DNA of 64,000 nt from an uncultured Paracoccaceae bacterium (GCA_947496605.1 CANMDF010000001.1:620001-684000), one strand, 5' to 3'. Counted from the stretch's first letter, positions 17,450 through 26,732 are shown. The notes: generated by a model from the letters alone, not told the origin. A program made the numbers and translations.

Positions 17450-18100
17450 TTAGGCCTTACCAGCCGATTTCTGACGGGCTTCGAATTGCTTCCAAACATG
17501 CATTCGCCCTTTTTGACGCGCATCCGCAAGCCACATTTTCTTGCGGGCGTCCGGCACTTCCATCGATCGATAAACACCGCCGGAGTACTTTGCCCAATCA
17601 ATCGCGAGACCCTGCTTTACCATTTCCGCTGACAAATCGCGCCCATCAGGCAGGAAACACTTTGCGACGGTCCGTCCATGCGTGTCTTGCGCAACGATCT
17701 CAGCTCTAATTTTATGGCCTTTGCAAAGCGCCACCAAAGCCCACTTCGCCTTCTTGCCAAAAGGGTGGTTGAATTCAGGCGCATCCACACCAAACAACCT
17801 GATCTCAACTTTCTTGATCACTATTGAATCGCCGTCAATCACATAGGCTGGACCGTCAAGAACCTGTTGGCGCGGTGCTGCTGGCGTTGTCGGAACGTAA
17901 GCGGCCGCGCGTCGCCGTTCTAACTGAAGAGGTTCAAGCGGTTCATCCTCACGCAATTTAGGAGGGTGAGTGTTCTTATCAGACCGCCAAAATACCCAAA
18001 TCAAGAAAACGAATAGAATGAAAATCAGAAAGGCACCGTCCAAAACATATATCCAATAATACCTGCGTATCTGAATACAATCTCTGGATGATATGTCCAA
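17450..18100 (-). CDS. Membrane-anchored thermonuclease (SNase) family protein
   Basis: A 216-aa protein. One hydrophobic helix (about residues 17-40) is followed by a charged linker. A staphylococcal-nuclease domain (about 85-195) follows, with YVIDGDSIVIKKVEIRLFGV, then DAPE, and QDTHGRTVAK. The catalytic set Arg, Asp, Glu and Arg is present. The first usable start is TTG at 18100 with no clear SD and an in-frame stop five codons upstream. The flanking DNA is AT-richer than its neighbours, so recent acquisition is possible. It would be anchored with the nuclease domain probably in the periplasm. Confidence 0.8.
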   Translation of the reverse strand: MDISSRDCIQIRRYYWIYVLDGAFLIFILFVFLIWVFWRSDKNTHPPKLREDEPLEPLQLERRRAAAYVPTTPAAPRQQVLDGPAYVIDGDSIVIKKVEIRLFGVDAPEFNHPFGKKAKWALVALCKGHKIRAEIVAQDTHGRTVAKCFLPDGRDLSAEMVKQGLAIDWAKYSGGVYRSMEVPDARKKMWLADARQKGRMHVWKQFEARQKSAGKA

Positions 18101-18193
18101 AGTAGGGCGAAATGCTCAGTTGGATTCTTTACACTCTCGCAGACATGCAAGATCGGTGCGTTTGTTAGGCAGTCACGCGTGCCCAATCAGCTC

Positions 18194-18329
18194 AAAACAA
18201 AAAGGTCGCGGTGTTGTCGTTGGCAATACGCCAACAAAACATCGCGACCCAAACCGAAAAACGGTGTATTTGTTTGTGCAACCAGAAACTAATAAACCAA
18301 CAAAACCCGCCAAGACAGCTAAGGTTATT
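18194..18329 (-). ncRNA. Candidate intergenic small RNA (about 135 nt)
   Basis: The minus strand carries TTGACA (18364-18359), a 17-bp spacer and TAACTT (18341-18336), placing a start near 18329. About 80 nt later a long imperfect hairpin (18249-18204) has arms beginning GGTCGCG and ending CGCGACC, with about 17 pairs and a GTATT loop. TTTTTGTTTT follows it (18203-18194), an intrinsic terminator. Any peptide reading from the ATG at 18336 region would start upstream of the predicted transcript start, so a non-coding product is favoured. No known family is recognised. Confidence 0.45.
18204..18249 (-). terminator. Long hairpin with T-tract (minus strand)
   Basis: The arms at 18230-18249 and 18204-18224 pair over about 17 bp with one A-C mismatch and a small internal loop around GTATT. 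On the minus strand TTTTTGTTTT follows immediately. It is the only strong intrinsic terminator between hflX and the thermonuclease gene, so it could end either the candidate sRNA or read-through from hflX. Confidence 0.7.
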
Positions 18330-18366
18330 AACATTAAGTTAACGCTTTGACACAATCTTGTCAAAG
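18328..18366 (-). promoter_or_regulatory. Palindrome plus CtrA-like site over a candidate promoter
   Basis: CTTTGACA (18345-18352) and TGTCAAAG (18359-18366) form a perfect 8-bp inverted repeat with a 6-bp centre that overlaps the -35 element TTGACA of the minus-strand promoter. Next to it, 18328-18343 reads TTAA, seven bases, TTAAC, the full CtrA consensus, covering the -10. Two overlapping operator-like sites on one promoter suggest regulated transcription. Confidence 0.5.
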
Positions 18367-18563
18367 TTTATGAAGTTTTGTTCCCTCTTTGGGCACAATA
18401 GCTTTCCCAAGGATCAACCGTAGCTGCATTGGCATTATTCACGCCGCCTATTGGTCTATCAAGAAACCCGAATGCAACTCTTGAGTGCGCTCTATGCACG
18501 AATCGCGTCTGTATTTTGCTGTCGTCAGGGCGCGGACCGCTAGAACAAGTCCGTCTAACAGGG

Positions 18564-19838
18564 CTACAGACGCACAAATCGCTCTTTTTGGAGCTGCGTC
18601 CAAAACACTGTTACCTTATATCCGGTCTCGGTCTGCACTTCTGCCGTGACGATCCCTGCATCAAAGAGCCATGCACGTTTGCGACCCTCTGCGAATGCCA
18701 ATGTTAGGGTCTCTTCGCTGCGTGGGTCTTTGAGCTTATCAGGGATCGCCGCCAAAAACGGCTCCATCCCCTCGCCCGTAATCGCGGACACTGCAAACAG
18801 GTCTTCGGTACGTGCTGCTTGGGTCAAGATCGCGTCTCGCGCGTCACCTTCAAGCAGGTCAGTTTTATTCCAGATCTCGATGATCGGCGCTTCCTCAGCC
18901 ACACCAAGGCTTTGCAAGATTGCGTGCACGTCTTGTGCCTGTTCTTCACTTTGGGGGTGGCTGATGTCACGAACATGCACGATCAGATCAGCATCTAGCA
19001 CTTCTTCCAATGTGGCGCGAAAGGCGGCAACCAATTCAGTGGGCAGGTCACTGATAAAACCCACGGTATCGGACATGATCACTTCATCGCCGGTGGGCAA
19101 AACGATCTTGCGCATCGTCGGATCCAGTGTGGCAAAAAGCATGTCTTTGGCGAAAACCTGCGCCCCCGTCAGCCGATTGAACAGTGTCGACTTGCCAGCG
19201 TTGGTATAGCCAACCAATGCGACAATCGGGAAAGGCACCTTTGCACGGGATGCGCGGTGCAACTCGCGTGTCTTGACGACTTTTGCCAATTGCTTGCGCA
19301 GACGGTTGAGTTGATCATCAATGGCACGGCGGTCGGCCTCAATCTGGGTTTCACCAGGACCACCCACAAACCCAAGCCCGCCACGTTGACGTTCAAGGTG
19401 GGTCCAAGCGCGGACCAATCTGGTGCGTTGATAGGATAGTGCCGCCATTTCGACCTGCAACACGCCTTCCGACGTGCGCGCACGGTCGCTGAAAATCTCA
19501 AGGATCAGACCCGTGCGGTCCAGCAGCTTCACGCCCCATTCTTTTTCAAGATTACGCTGTTGCACAGGCGTGACGGGTCCATCGATCAAAACCAGCTCAA
19601 CCTCGGCATCATGGAACACATGTTTGAGTTCTTCGATCTTACCTTTGCCGAACAGTTTGCCCGGATGAATGCGCGGCAATCGCACGACGTCTGCACCAAC
19701 AACCTGCAAGTCTGGCAAGGCGGCAGCCAAAGACACGCCTTCTTCCAAAGCAGGTTCGGCCGCGCGACGGCTGTAGTCGGTCTTTAAATCAGGATGCAGC
19801 ACCCAAGCCCGCGTGATGGGGCGGTCGTGTTCGAGCAA
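18564..19838 (-). CDS. hflX: Ribosome-associated GTPase HflX
   Basis: A 424-aa GTPase that binds the ribosome and can split stalled 70S particles. The N-terminal HflX domain contains the glycine-rich loop GGLGFVGGPGETQIEADRR. The G domain has G1 GYTNAGKSTLFNRL, G2/G3 FATLDPTMRKI and SDTVGFISDLPTELVAAF, and G4 IWNKTDL. The C-terminal extension ends FWTQLQKERFVRL. It lies 2 nt after hfq, the classic hfq-hflX pair. Confidence 0.96.
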   Translation of the reverse strand: MLEHDRPITRAWVLHPDLKTDYSRRAAEPALEEGVSLAAALPDLQVVGADVVRLPRIHPGKLFGKGKIEELKHVFHDAEVELVLIDGPVTPVQQRNLEKEWGVKLLDRTGLILEIFSDRARTSEGVLQVEMAALSYQRTRLVRAWTHLERQRGGLGFVGGPGETQIEADRRAIDDQLNRLRKQLAKVVKTRELHRASRAKVPFPIVALVGYTNAGKSTLFNRLTGAQVFAKDMLFATLDPTMRKIVLPTGDEVIMSDTVGFISDLPTELVAAFRATLEEVLDADLIVHVRDISHPQSEEQAQDVHAILQSLGVAEEAPIIEIWNKTDLLEGDARDAILTQAARTEDLFAVSAITGEGMEPFLAAIPDKLKDPRSEETLTLAFAEGRKRAWLFDAGIVTAEVQTETGYKVTVFWTQLQKERFVRL

Positions 19839-19840
19839 TG

Positions 19841-20074
19841 CTACTCTTCGCCTTCATAGAGGCTGATGGGCTGTGCCGGCATGATTGTTGAGATGGCACT
19901 TTTGTAGACAAGCTGCGATTGCCCATCGCGGCGCAATAGAACACAAAAGCTATCAAACCATGTGATGACCCCTTGCAGCTTAACGCCATTCACCAAGAAT
20001 ATGGTCACAGGAACCTTGACCTTGCGAACATGGTTTAGAAATGCATCTTGCAGATTTGCTTTGTCGGCAGCCAT
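19841..20074 (-). CDS. hfq: RNA chaperone Hfq
   Basis: A 77-aa Sm-like protein that promotes pairing of small RNAs with mRNAs. [20 protein letters not shown] leads into the Sm1 motif ([19 protein letters not shown]) and the Sm2 motif ([10 protein letters not shown]; the family has YKHAISTI). Ser at the usual His position of YKHA is normal in Rhodobacterales. I place the start at the ATG at 20074; the longer open frame to 20182 is not conserved Hfq sequence. A candidate sRNA lies about 1.6 kb downstream. Confidence 0.96.
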   Translation of the reverse strand: MAADKANLQDAFLNHVRKVKVPVTIFLVNGVKLQGVITWFDSFCVLLRRDGQSQLVYKSAISTIMPAQPISLYEGEE

Positions 20075-20191
20075 CGCGACACCCTTTTTTCTTATTATTT
20101 TGGCCGCGAACCGGCCCCCCGAGGTAATGCTTGCAGTATGTCGCGGGATTTCGGGACTTTCCACCCCCAAAATGCAATTCAAAAGAGGTGC

Positions 20192-21712
20192 TTAGCGCTG
20201 CCATATTTCTGGATTAAAGAGCGCGATAATCGCCAGTGCTTCCAACCGCCCCAGCACCATTGCAAAGGCAAGGACCACCTTAGCTGCATCGGGAATACCT
20301 GAATAGGCGATCGGTGTTTCAGCGGCCACGGCCGCCAATGGCCCTGTTGTGGAAAGAGACGCGACCGACAACACCATCGCTGTTTCAAACTGCACACCGG
20401 TGAGCGACAGCATCAACATCACCGCGGCGATGCTGAGCGCAAACAACATGAAAAAGACCCATGAAATATAAGCGCCTTGCTTGCGGATCCGCCGCGCATC
20501 CTTACCACCGCCCCCAATGGACGATGGGTGCAACAGGCGTTCCTGCTCGCGTTCTCCATGCCGGTAAAGGGCGTAGATGCGCAGCAGCTTGACCCCTCCG
20601 GCCGTCGTCGCCACACCGCCGCCGATCAATGCCATGCCGATCAGGAACAAACCGGGCGTGCTTAGCCCTGACCATTCCGTTGCGCCGTCCCAAAAATGCG
20701 ATTCAAAGCCTGTGGTCGTCAGAAATGATGTCACCGTAAACAAAGCCCCCCACAAAGCCGATGCAACTTCTTGGATGCTTGTGGGGTCTGATTGCTCTGT
20801 CGCTCCGATGAAGTGACGCATGAAAAGCAACGTCGTCACGGTAATGATCAAGACCAAGGCTGTGATGAATTCCGGATCGCGCCGCAGGCCTTGGTCGCCT
20901 TCTCCGATCACACCTTTGCTAAAAGTCAGTCGTGACAAGGCAAAGACGAAGAAACAGAAAATCAACAACTCGCCCCAGAACCGCGACGCCGCGAAATAGA
21001 GCCCACCGATGGGCGATATCCCTGAGGTCGATAATGTCGACATGGCGTGGATCAACGCGATGTAGGGAAACTCACCCGCAATGACGAGGCCAATCCACAA
21101 GATGCCAGTAAGCGCCACATAGACTGGTGTCAGCTTAAGGGTGTAACGGACCAAGCGTTCTGATGGGTCCGCGATTTGCGCGATCTGAGAAAACGCACCA
21201 GAGGCCCCTTTTCCTGCGTTGCCGGACGCCCTCACTTCAAAGCCACCAAGGTTCATCGGAGCAAAGATAGAAACCGCTGTCACCCAAACCAGCAATCCGC
21301 CCATCCAGCCCACCAGCCCACGCCAAAGGTGCTGCGAAGGCGTGAGCCGACCTACCGTGTCATAAACCGTGGCACCCGTTGTCGTGAAGCTCGAGACCAT
21401 CTCAAACCATGCGTTTAGGAACGTCGTGTTTCCGACGGCCTCGTAGAATGGCACAGCAAACATAATTGGCAGTGCGCTGAATGCGGCCAAAAGGCCCACC
21501 AATTGGCTACGTGCGACGCTTTTTGGCGCATAACCCGCCGTCGCCAGACCGATCATCAAAGTAATCGTGGAAAACAGGATGAACCCGTAGAAAAAGACCC
21601 GCATCGTGTCAAAGTCTTCCATGACCACACCGTGGGCTGCCGGCACGATCATTGCGATCGACCCCAGACCCATCAGGATCACAAAGAACGGCAGGCGCAC
21701 GATCCAGTCCAT
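20192..21712 (-). CDS. trkH: Trk system potassium uptake protein TrkH
   Basis: Potassium channel-like subunit of the Trk uptake system, 506 aa, polytopic inner-membrane protein of TrkH/KtrB type. Selectivity-filter loops are seen in SSFTTTGATVYD, STLSTSGISPIGG, SFLTTTGFESHFWD and SLSTTGPLAAV, the four P-loop signatures. The ATG shares one base with the trkA stop (TAATG), so the two subunits are coupled. It sits downstream of the ntr genes, as in other Rhodobacteraceae. Confidence 0.95.
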   Translation of the reverse strand: MDWIVRLPFFVILMGLGSIAMIVPAAHGVVMEDFDTMRVFFYGFILFSTITLMIGLATAGYAPKSVARSQLVGLLAAFSALPIMFAVPFYEAVGNTTFLNAWFEMVSSFTTTGATVYDTVGRLTPSQHLWRGLVGWMGGLLVWVTAVSIFAPMNLGGFEVRASGNAGKGASGAFSQIAQIADPSERLVRYTLKLTPVYVALTGILWIGLVIAGEFPYIALIHAMSTLSTSGISPIGGLYFAASRFWGELLIFCFFVFALSRLTFSKGVIGEGDQGLRRDPEFITALVLIITVTTLLFMRHFIGATEQSDPTSIQEVASALWGALFTVTSFLTTTGFESHFWDGATEWSGLSTPGLFLIGMALIGGGVATTAGGVKLLRIYALYRHGEREQERLLHPSSIGGGGKDARRIRKQGAYISWVFFMLFALSIAAVMLMLSLTGVQFETAMVLSVASLSTTGPLAAVAAETPIAYSGIPDAAKVVLAFAMVLGRLEALAIIALFNPEIWQR

Positions 21713-23088
21713 TAGAAAAAGTCGATCGAGACCTGTAAGAGGCGCTCTACCTCGGGGACATCCTCGGCCATCGCAAAGATCGCAATGACGTTGCCTTCCT
21801 CGATCCGCGTTTCACCTGTTGGCCGCACCATTTTACCTTGCTGCATCACACCACCAATCAGCGTGCCTTCTGGAAAATCAATGTCTTTCACCCGCTGCCC
21901 CGCAATGGGTGAGGTTCCCAGCACTTGCGCCTCGATTACCTCGGCCTCTGCGTCACCAATCGAGTAAACGCCGCGTACACGGCCATGGCGGATATGACGC
22001 AAGATAGAACTGACGGTCGTGGCTCGCGGGTTGATGTAGGCGTCAATATCCAATGGCCCCATCAAAGGCACCAATGTGGGATCATTCACCAATGAAATCG
22101 CCATAGGCGAGCCCATCTCTTTGGCACGCACGGCGGCCAGCAGGTTTGTTTTATCGTCGTCTGTCACTGCCAGCACGGCGTCAGCTGTCGCGATATTCGC
22201 CTCTTCCAGCAAAGCGCTATCAAGGCCATCACCATGCAGCACAATCGTCCGGTCCAGCGCATCCGCTGCCCGTTCTGCACATTCGCGATTAGCTTCGATC
22301 ATTTTGACGCGCACACGCTCGGTCCGGGCCTCAAGTGCGAGCGCCACGCCGAGCCCTACATTACCACCACCAATGATGACGATACGCTCTTGTTTTGATT
22401 GGGTTTTACCAAATATTTCAAGCGTCCGGGTCATATCTTCGGTGTCGGTAAAGATATAGCATTCATCGTTAGGGAAAATCTGATCACCAGCGGAAGGCAC
22501 AAACAAAGCACCCTCGCGGCGGATACCTACAACGACGGCACGCAAAGTCGAAAACAGGTCTGTCAGCTGGCGCAGCGGCGTGTTGATGACAGGGCAATCT
22601 TCATCAATCGTGATCCCCAGAAGCTGTGCACGCCCTTCCAGAAAGCTCTCTGTGTCAAATGCGGCAGGTGCAGCCAGACGCTGTAATGCGGCCTCGGCGA
22701 CTTCTCTCTCAGGTGAAATAATGACATCAATTGGCAGGTGATTGCGCCGGTAGAGATCAGCATAGGCAGGATCAAGGTAGTTCTGCGCCCGCAATCGCGC
22801 GATCTTGCGCTGCACAGAAAAGACCGAATGCGCGACCTGACAGGTCACCATGTTCACCTCGTCCGAATGTGTCGCAGCAATCACCATATCCGCGTCAGAT
22901 GCTCCTGCCCGATCCAACACGTCCGGGTAACTCGCGAAACCAGCGATGCCCTGTACATCAAGCGTATCTGTGGCGCGGCGCACCAATTCGGGGTTATTAT
23001 CAACGACAGTCACGTCGTTCTTTTCCCCAGACAGATGGCGGGCAATTTGCCAGCCCACCTGCCCGGCGCCGCAGATGATTACTTTCAT
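21712..23088 (-). CDS. trkA: Trk system potassium transporter regulatory subunit TrkA
   Basis: A 458-aa cytoplasmic NAD(H)-binding gating subunit of the potassium transporter. There are two tandem RCK units, each with a Rossmann nucleotide-binding motif: MKVIICGAGQVGWQIARHLS at the N-terminus and RIVIIGGGNVGLGVALALE at about residues 233-251. Each is followed by a TrkA-C domain. It overlaps the ntrX stop by 4 nt and the trkH start by 1 nt, linking nitrogen signalling and potassium uptake genes in one unit. Confidence 0.96.
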   Translation of the reverse strand: MKVIICGAGQVGWQIARHLSGEKNDVTVVDNNPELVRRATDTLDVQGIAGFASYPDVLDRAGASDADMVIAATHSDEVNMVTCQVAHSVFSVQRKIARLRAQNYLDPAYADLYRRNHLPIDVIISPEREVAEAALQRLAAPAAFDTESFLEGRAQLLGITIDEDCPVINTPLRQLTDLFSTLRAVVVGIRREGALFVPSAGDQIFPNDECYIFTDTEDMTRTLEIFGKTQSKQERIVIIGGGNVGLGVALALEARTERVRVKMIEANRECAERAADALDRTIVLHGDGLDSALLEEANIATADAVLAVTDDDKTNLLAAVRAKEMGSPMAISLVNDPTLVPLMGPLDIDAYINPRATTVSSILRHIRHGRVRGVYSIGDAEAEVIEAQVLGTSPIAGQRVKDIDFPEGTLIGGVMQQGKMVRPTGETRIEEGNVIAIFAMAEDVPEVERLLQVSIDFF

Positions 23089-24488
23089 ACGTCGTCGCCT
23101 TCAATATAGGCCACGCGGCCTCCGGCCTTATTCGTCGTGACAACCCCAAGTGATTTCAATTTACGGTGCAAAGCAGATCGCTCCATACCTACGAAGGATG
23201 CTGTGCGGCTAATATTGCCGCCAAACCGGTTGATCTGGGTCAGCAGGTATTCCCGTTCAAACAACTCACGGGCTTCGCGCAGAGGCAGTGTCGCAAGACC
23301 ACCGGCCAAGACAATGCGGCCTTCTTCACCACCGCCTTCTTCGACGGTCGGTAGCTCTTTGGCACTGATGTCGCCTGTATTTTCCCCAAGAATAAGAACA
23401 CGTTCAACGACGTTCTTTAACTGCCGGACATTCCCCGGCCACAGCATAGTCTGCAAGAGCGCACGGGCATCTTCGGCAATCTTGCGCAGCGGCAAACCTT
23501 GGACTTTGTTGCAGGCTTCAATGAAATGCTCTGCCAAAAGCGGGATGTCTTCACGTCGCTCTTCCAAAGACGGCACAGCAATCGGGACCACGTTCAAGCG
23601 GTGGTACAGCTCTTCGCGAAATGTGCCTGCTTCAATGGCGTCACTGAGGTCACGGTTGGTGCTCGAAATGACCCGCAAATCGACCTGCACTTTATCAGCG
23701 CCTCCGACGCGCTGAAAACGCTGCTCGACCAAGACACGCAAAATCTTGGATTGGGTGCCAAGCGGCATATCAGCGATCTCGTCAAAGTAGACGACACCCC
23801 CGTTCGCCTCTTCCAACAAACCCTGCTCAACACCCTTTGTGCTGTCTTCGCGGCCAAACAGAACTTCTTCCATCCGTTCAGGTTCAATCGATGCGGAATT
23901 CACAACAACAAAAGGCGCAGACGCACGGTTGGAATTGGCGTGAATGTAGCGGGCGGCGATTTCTTTACCCGCGCCAGCAGGACCAGTCAGCATCACGCGG
24001 CCATTGGATTTTGTGACCTTGTCGAGTTGCGATTTCAACGTGCGAAATGCCGCACTGTCGCCCAACATCTCAGAACTATGGCTTTCACCGCGTTTCAGCT
24101 GCACATTTTCCTGACGCAATCGCGACGTTTCCATCGCACGTCTGATCACGACCAAAAGCTGGTCGATGTTGAACGGCTTTTCGATAAAGTCATATGCACC
24201 CTGCTTGATCGCCGCGACCGCTATTTCAATATTGCCGTGGCCAGAGATAATCACAATTGGCACATCCGGATGATCACGCTTTACGGACTTTAGAATATCA
24301 ATCCCGTCCATATTGCTATCTTTCAGCCAGATATCGAGGATCATCAACGCAGGCTGCTCGGCCGCGATTTGCGCCATGCATTCGTCGGATGTGCCTGCCA
24401 GACGGGTTGTGTACCCTTCATCAATCAGAATTTCCGAGATGAGCTCGCGGATGTCGCGTTCGTCATCAGTGATCAGAATATCGCCCAT
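23085..24488 (-). CDS. ntrX: Nitrogen assimilation response regulator NtrX
   Basis: A 467-aa NtrC-family regulator paired with NtrY. The receiver domain has DD at residues 8-9 and the phospho-acceptor Asp52 (LMILDIW). The AAA+ domain has Walker A LTGPAGAGKEIAARYIH, Walker B GGVVYFDEIADMP and GNVRQLKNVVERV. The C-terminal Fis-type HTH reads GGNISRTASFVGMERSALHR. The sigma54-contact GAFTGA loop is absent: the expected place reads LFGREDSTKGVEQGLLEEAN. This suggests it does not activate sigma54 RNA polymerase in the usual way. It starts 9 nt after ntrY. Confidence 0.94.
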   Translation of the reverse strand: MGDILITDDERDIRELISEILIDEGYTTRLAGTSDECMAQIAAEQPALMILDIWLKDSNMDGIDILKSVKRDHPDVPIVIISGHGNIEIAVAAIKQGAYDFIEKPFNIDQLLVVIRRAMETSRLRQENVQLKRGESHSSEMLGDSAAFRTLKSQLDKVTKSNGRVMLTGPAGAGKEIAARYIHANSNRASAPFVVVNSASIEPERMEEVLFGREDSTKGVEQGLLEEANGGVVYFDEIADMPLGTQSKILRVLVEQRFQRVGGADKVQVDLRVISSTNRDLSDAIEAGTFREELYHRLNVVPIAVPSLEERREDIPLLAEHFIEACNKVQGLPLRKIAEDARALLQTMLWPGNVRQLKNVVERVLILGENTGDISAKELPTVEEGGGEEGRIVLAGGLATLPLREARELFEREYLLTQINRFGGNISRTASFVGMERSALHRKLKSLGVVTTNKAGGRVAYIEGDDV

Positions 24489-24497
24489 GGGTTTACC

Positions 24498-26732
24498 TCA
24501 TGCTGAAATTTTAGGTGCCGTGGCAGCTTGTGCTGCAGCGGGCAGTTGTATGATGGCGCAGGCCCCGGTGTGGTCGTGGCCTGCAAAAGGTTCGGCATCT
24601 GTGAGTGTCAGCGTACCGCCGTGTTCTTCGATGATCTTTTTGACAATAGGCAGGCCAAGGCCCGTCCCTTCGCCGCGTGTTGTTACGTAAGGCTCAAACA
24701 GTCGCGCCCGATCTTCTGGCAGGCCAATCCCGTTGTCTGAGATTTTGATGGTGACGTTTTTGGCGTCATAGAGCATGCGCAGTTGAATTTCTGGGCGATA
24801 GGCCTCGGGCGCATGACGTTTGATATAGGTCTCAGTTGCTTCGCCAGCGTTCTTAAGCAGATTGGTCAAAGCCTGCCCGATCATCGTGTCATCCATATCA
24901 ACGAGCACCGATTCCTCAGGAATGCTGGCCGCGAAATGCACTTCGGGCTGGCCAACAATCTGAAGCGACAGCGCATCATGGACCAATTGGGTGAGATCAT
25001 TCAGATGCAGTTCCGGTTCCGGCATGCGCGCGAACTTTGAAAACTCATCAACGATGCGGCGTAGATCATTGGTTTGACGCACAATCACATCCGTCATTTG
25101 TTCCAGCTTGTCAGCGTCATGTCCGACTTGTTTATTAAATTTGCGATTGATCCGTTCTGCGGACAGTTGGATCGGTGTCAGCGGGTTCTTGATTTCATGC
25201 GCAATGCGCCGCGCCACATCGCCCCAAGCGGCCATGCGTTGCGCACTGACCAGATCAGTCACATCATCAAAGGCCACAACGTATCCTTCAAGGGTCCCGT
25301 CAAGATTGCGGCGTTGGGCCATCCGGACCAGCAGACTTTCTTGTTGGCCTTTGCGGACCAGATTGATCTGCTCTTGTACGCTTTCAGTTTCCGTCTCACA
25401 GACCTGTAGGAACAAGTCAGCAAACTCAGGGACAGCCACCGCAATCGCGGATTCTTCGGGATTATCACTGACGGACAATAACCGCCGCGCAGAAGGGTTC
25501 ACGAATGTCACCCGCCCGTAAGCATCAAGACCCACAACACCAGACGTCACTGAACTCAGCACGGAATCAAACAGCCGCCCACGGCGTTCCGTGCGTTGGT
25601 TGGTTTCAATCAACTGATCACGCTGCCCTTTCAGGCGACTTGTCATCTGGTTAAAGTAGTGTCCCAACTGCGAAATCTCATCCTCGCCATCATCCTCGAT
25701 GACACGGACGTCCAGATCGCCAGAACCTACCCGCTGCGATGCAGACACCAATCGACCCACGGGGCTTGATAGGCGTTCTGCGAACCACAACCCGCCCAAG
25801 ATCGCGCCCAAGATCAGGATGACCGCGAAACCTAAGTACAACAGGCCAAATTGAAAGAGCAGTTGTCCGCGCTCATTTTGGAGTTCTTCGTATTGCGCAA
25901 CGGTTTCGGTCGTATCATCAAGCAACGACAAAACGGCCCCGTCGACAGGTCGCGTGACATAGAGATACCGGTCACGAAACGCAGACAACGGGATCAACGC
26001 GCGAAACTCGTTGTTGGCATAGTCTTGGATGATGGTCAGGCCGGTTTCATCCGCACGTCTGAAATCCTCGGCTGAGGGGCGCTCATATCCAAATTCGTAT
26101 GATCGTGCACCACGCGCCGTGATCGTACCCAAGCCGTCAATCACAAACGCCTCAGTCAGGCCTCTTTCGACCTGTGCCTGCACATCCCCCAATGCACGGC
26201 GGACTTCGCCGTCGTCCATAAAGAGGTTCGCCTGACGCTCTCGGTTCAAATATGCTGCAAGGCCCCGTCCATCCCGCGTTAGGCCCTGGCTGTGCTCATC
26301 CTCATAGGCCTGCGCTGTCGTAAGTGAGGTGCGCAACACGTTGCCCACTGGCTCCGAGAACAAGCCATCCAAAGCGATAGAAATCAAAGTGACCGAAAAT
26401 ACCGCCACCAAGACAATTGGCACCAATGCGGATAATGCAAAAACACCCGTCAATCGCAGGCTTAGCTGTGAACCTGCTGATTTCGCACGCCTCGCCGCCA
26501 CCATACGTGCGACCTGTCGCATGACTACAGCAGCAACGACCAAGACATAGATGAAATCGAGTAGCAGCACCAAACGCAGCGATGTCGATGCCGCACCCCG
26601 GTCTAATGGCCCAACGACGATGTAGGTCAGCAGCGCCAAAACTGGTCCGGCCACGAATAATCCGATCGCGAACGAGTTCTGCACATGCCGCTGGCGGAAC
26701 CAGCGACTGAGGAGGGATAGATCGATGCCCAT
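24498..26732 (-). CDS. ntrY: Nitrogen regulation sensor histidine kinase NtrY
   Basis: About 744 aa. Several N-terminal membrane helices flank an extracytoplasmic sensor region. A HAMP domain (LSSPVGRLVSASQRVGSGDL) and a PAS domain (SVTSGVVGLDAYGRVTFVNP) follow. The dimerisation domain has the H-box [20 protein letters not shown], and the ATPase domain has LLKNAGEA, DNGIGLPEDRARLFEPYVTT and GTGLGLPIVKKI. I start at the ATG at 26732; a TTG at 26795 would add 21 residues with no membrane or family character. No clear SD is visible for either. It is 118 nt from ntrC, so a separate promoter is possible. Confidence 0.92.
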   Translation of the reverse strand: MGIDLSLLSRWFRQRHVQNSFAIGLFVAGPVLALLTYIVVGPLDRGAASTSLRLVLLLDFIYVLVVAAVVMRQVARMVAARRAKSAGSQLSLRLTGVFALSALVPIVLVAVFSVTLISIALDGLFSEPVGNVLRTSLTTAQAYEDEHSQGLTRDGRGLAAYLNRERQANLFMDDGEVRRALGDVQAQVERGLTEAFVIDGLGTITARGARSYEFGYERPSAEDFRRADETGLTIIQDYANNEFRALIPLSAFRDRYLYVTRPVDGAVLSLLDDTTETVAQYEELQNERGQLLFQFGLLYLGFAVILILGAILGGLWFAERLSSPVGRLVSASQRVGSGDLDVRVIEDDGEDEISQLGHYFNQMTSRLKGQRDQLIETNQRTERRGRLFDSVLSSVTSGVVGLDAYGRVTFVNPSARRLLSVSDNPEESAIAVAVPEFADLFLQVCETETESVQEQINLVRKGQQESLLVRMAQRRNLDGTLEGYVVAFDDVTDLVSAQRMAAWGDVARRIAHEIKNPLTPIQLSAERINRKFNKQVGHDADKLEQMTDVIVRQTNDLRRIVDEFSKFARMPEPELHLNDLTQLVHDALSLQIVGQPEVHFAASIPEESVLVDMDDTMIGQALTNLLKNAGEATETYIKRHAPEAYRPEIQLRMLYDAKNVTIKISDNGIGLPEDRARLFEPYVTTRGEGTGLGLPIVKKIIEEHGGTLTLTDAEPFAGHDHTGACAIIQLPAAAQAATAPKISA

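Larger units (their letters stand above)
18101..18563. other. 463-bp gene-free interval
   Basis: There is no convincing protein gene here. It is AT-rich in its left two thirds and carries, from right to left on the minus strand, an 8-bp-arm palindrome, a sigma70-like promoter, a CtrA-like site and a long hairpin with a T-tract (annotated separately as a candidate small RNA). Segment 18365-18563, directly after hflX, shows only a weak 5-bp stem and nothing else I can name. Confidence 0.6.

Noticed and set aside
18093..18350. 85-aa plus-strand ORF in the gap beside the thermonuclease gene
   Set aside because: Basic, low-complexity C-terminus, spans a hairpin and a promoter-like region; no RBS and no recognisable domain.
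23499..24293. 264-aa open frame opposite ntrX
   Set aside because: Shadow of ntrX, which carries receiver, AAA+ and Fis domains.
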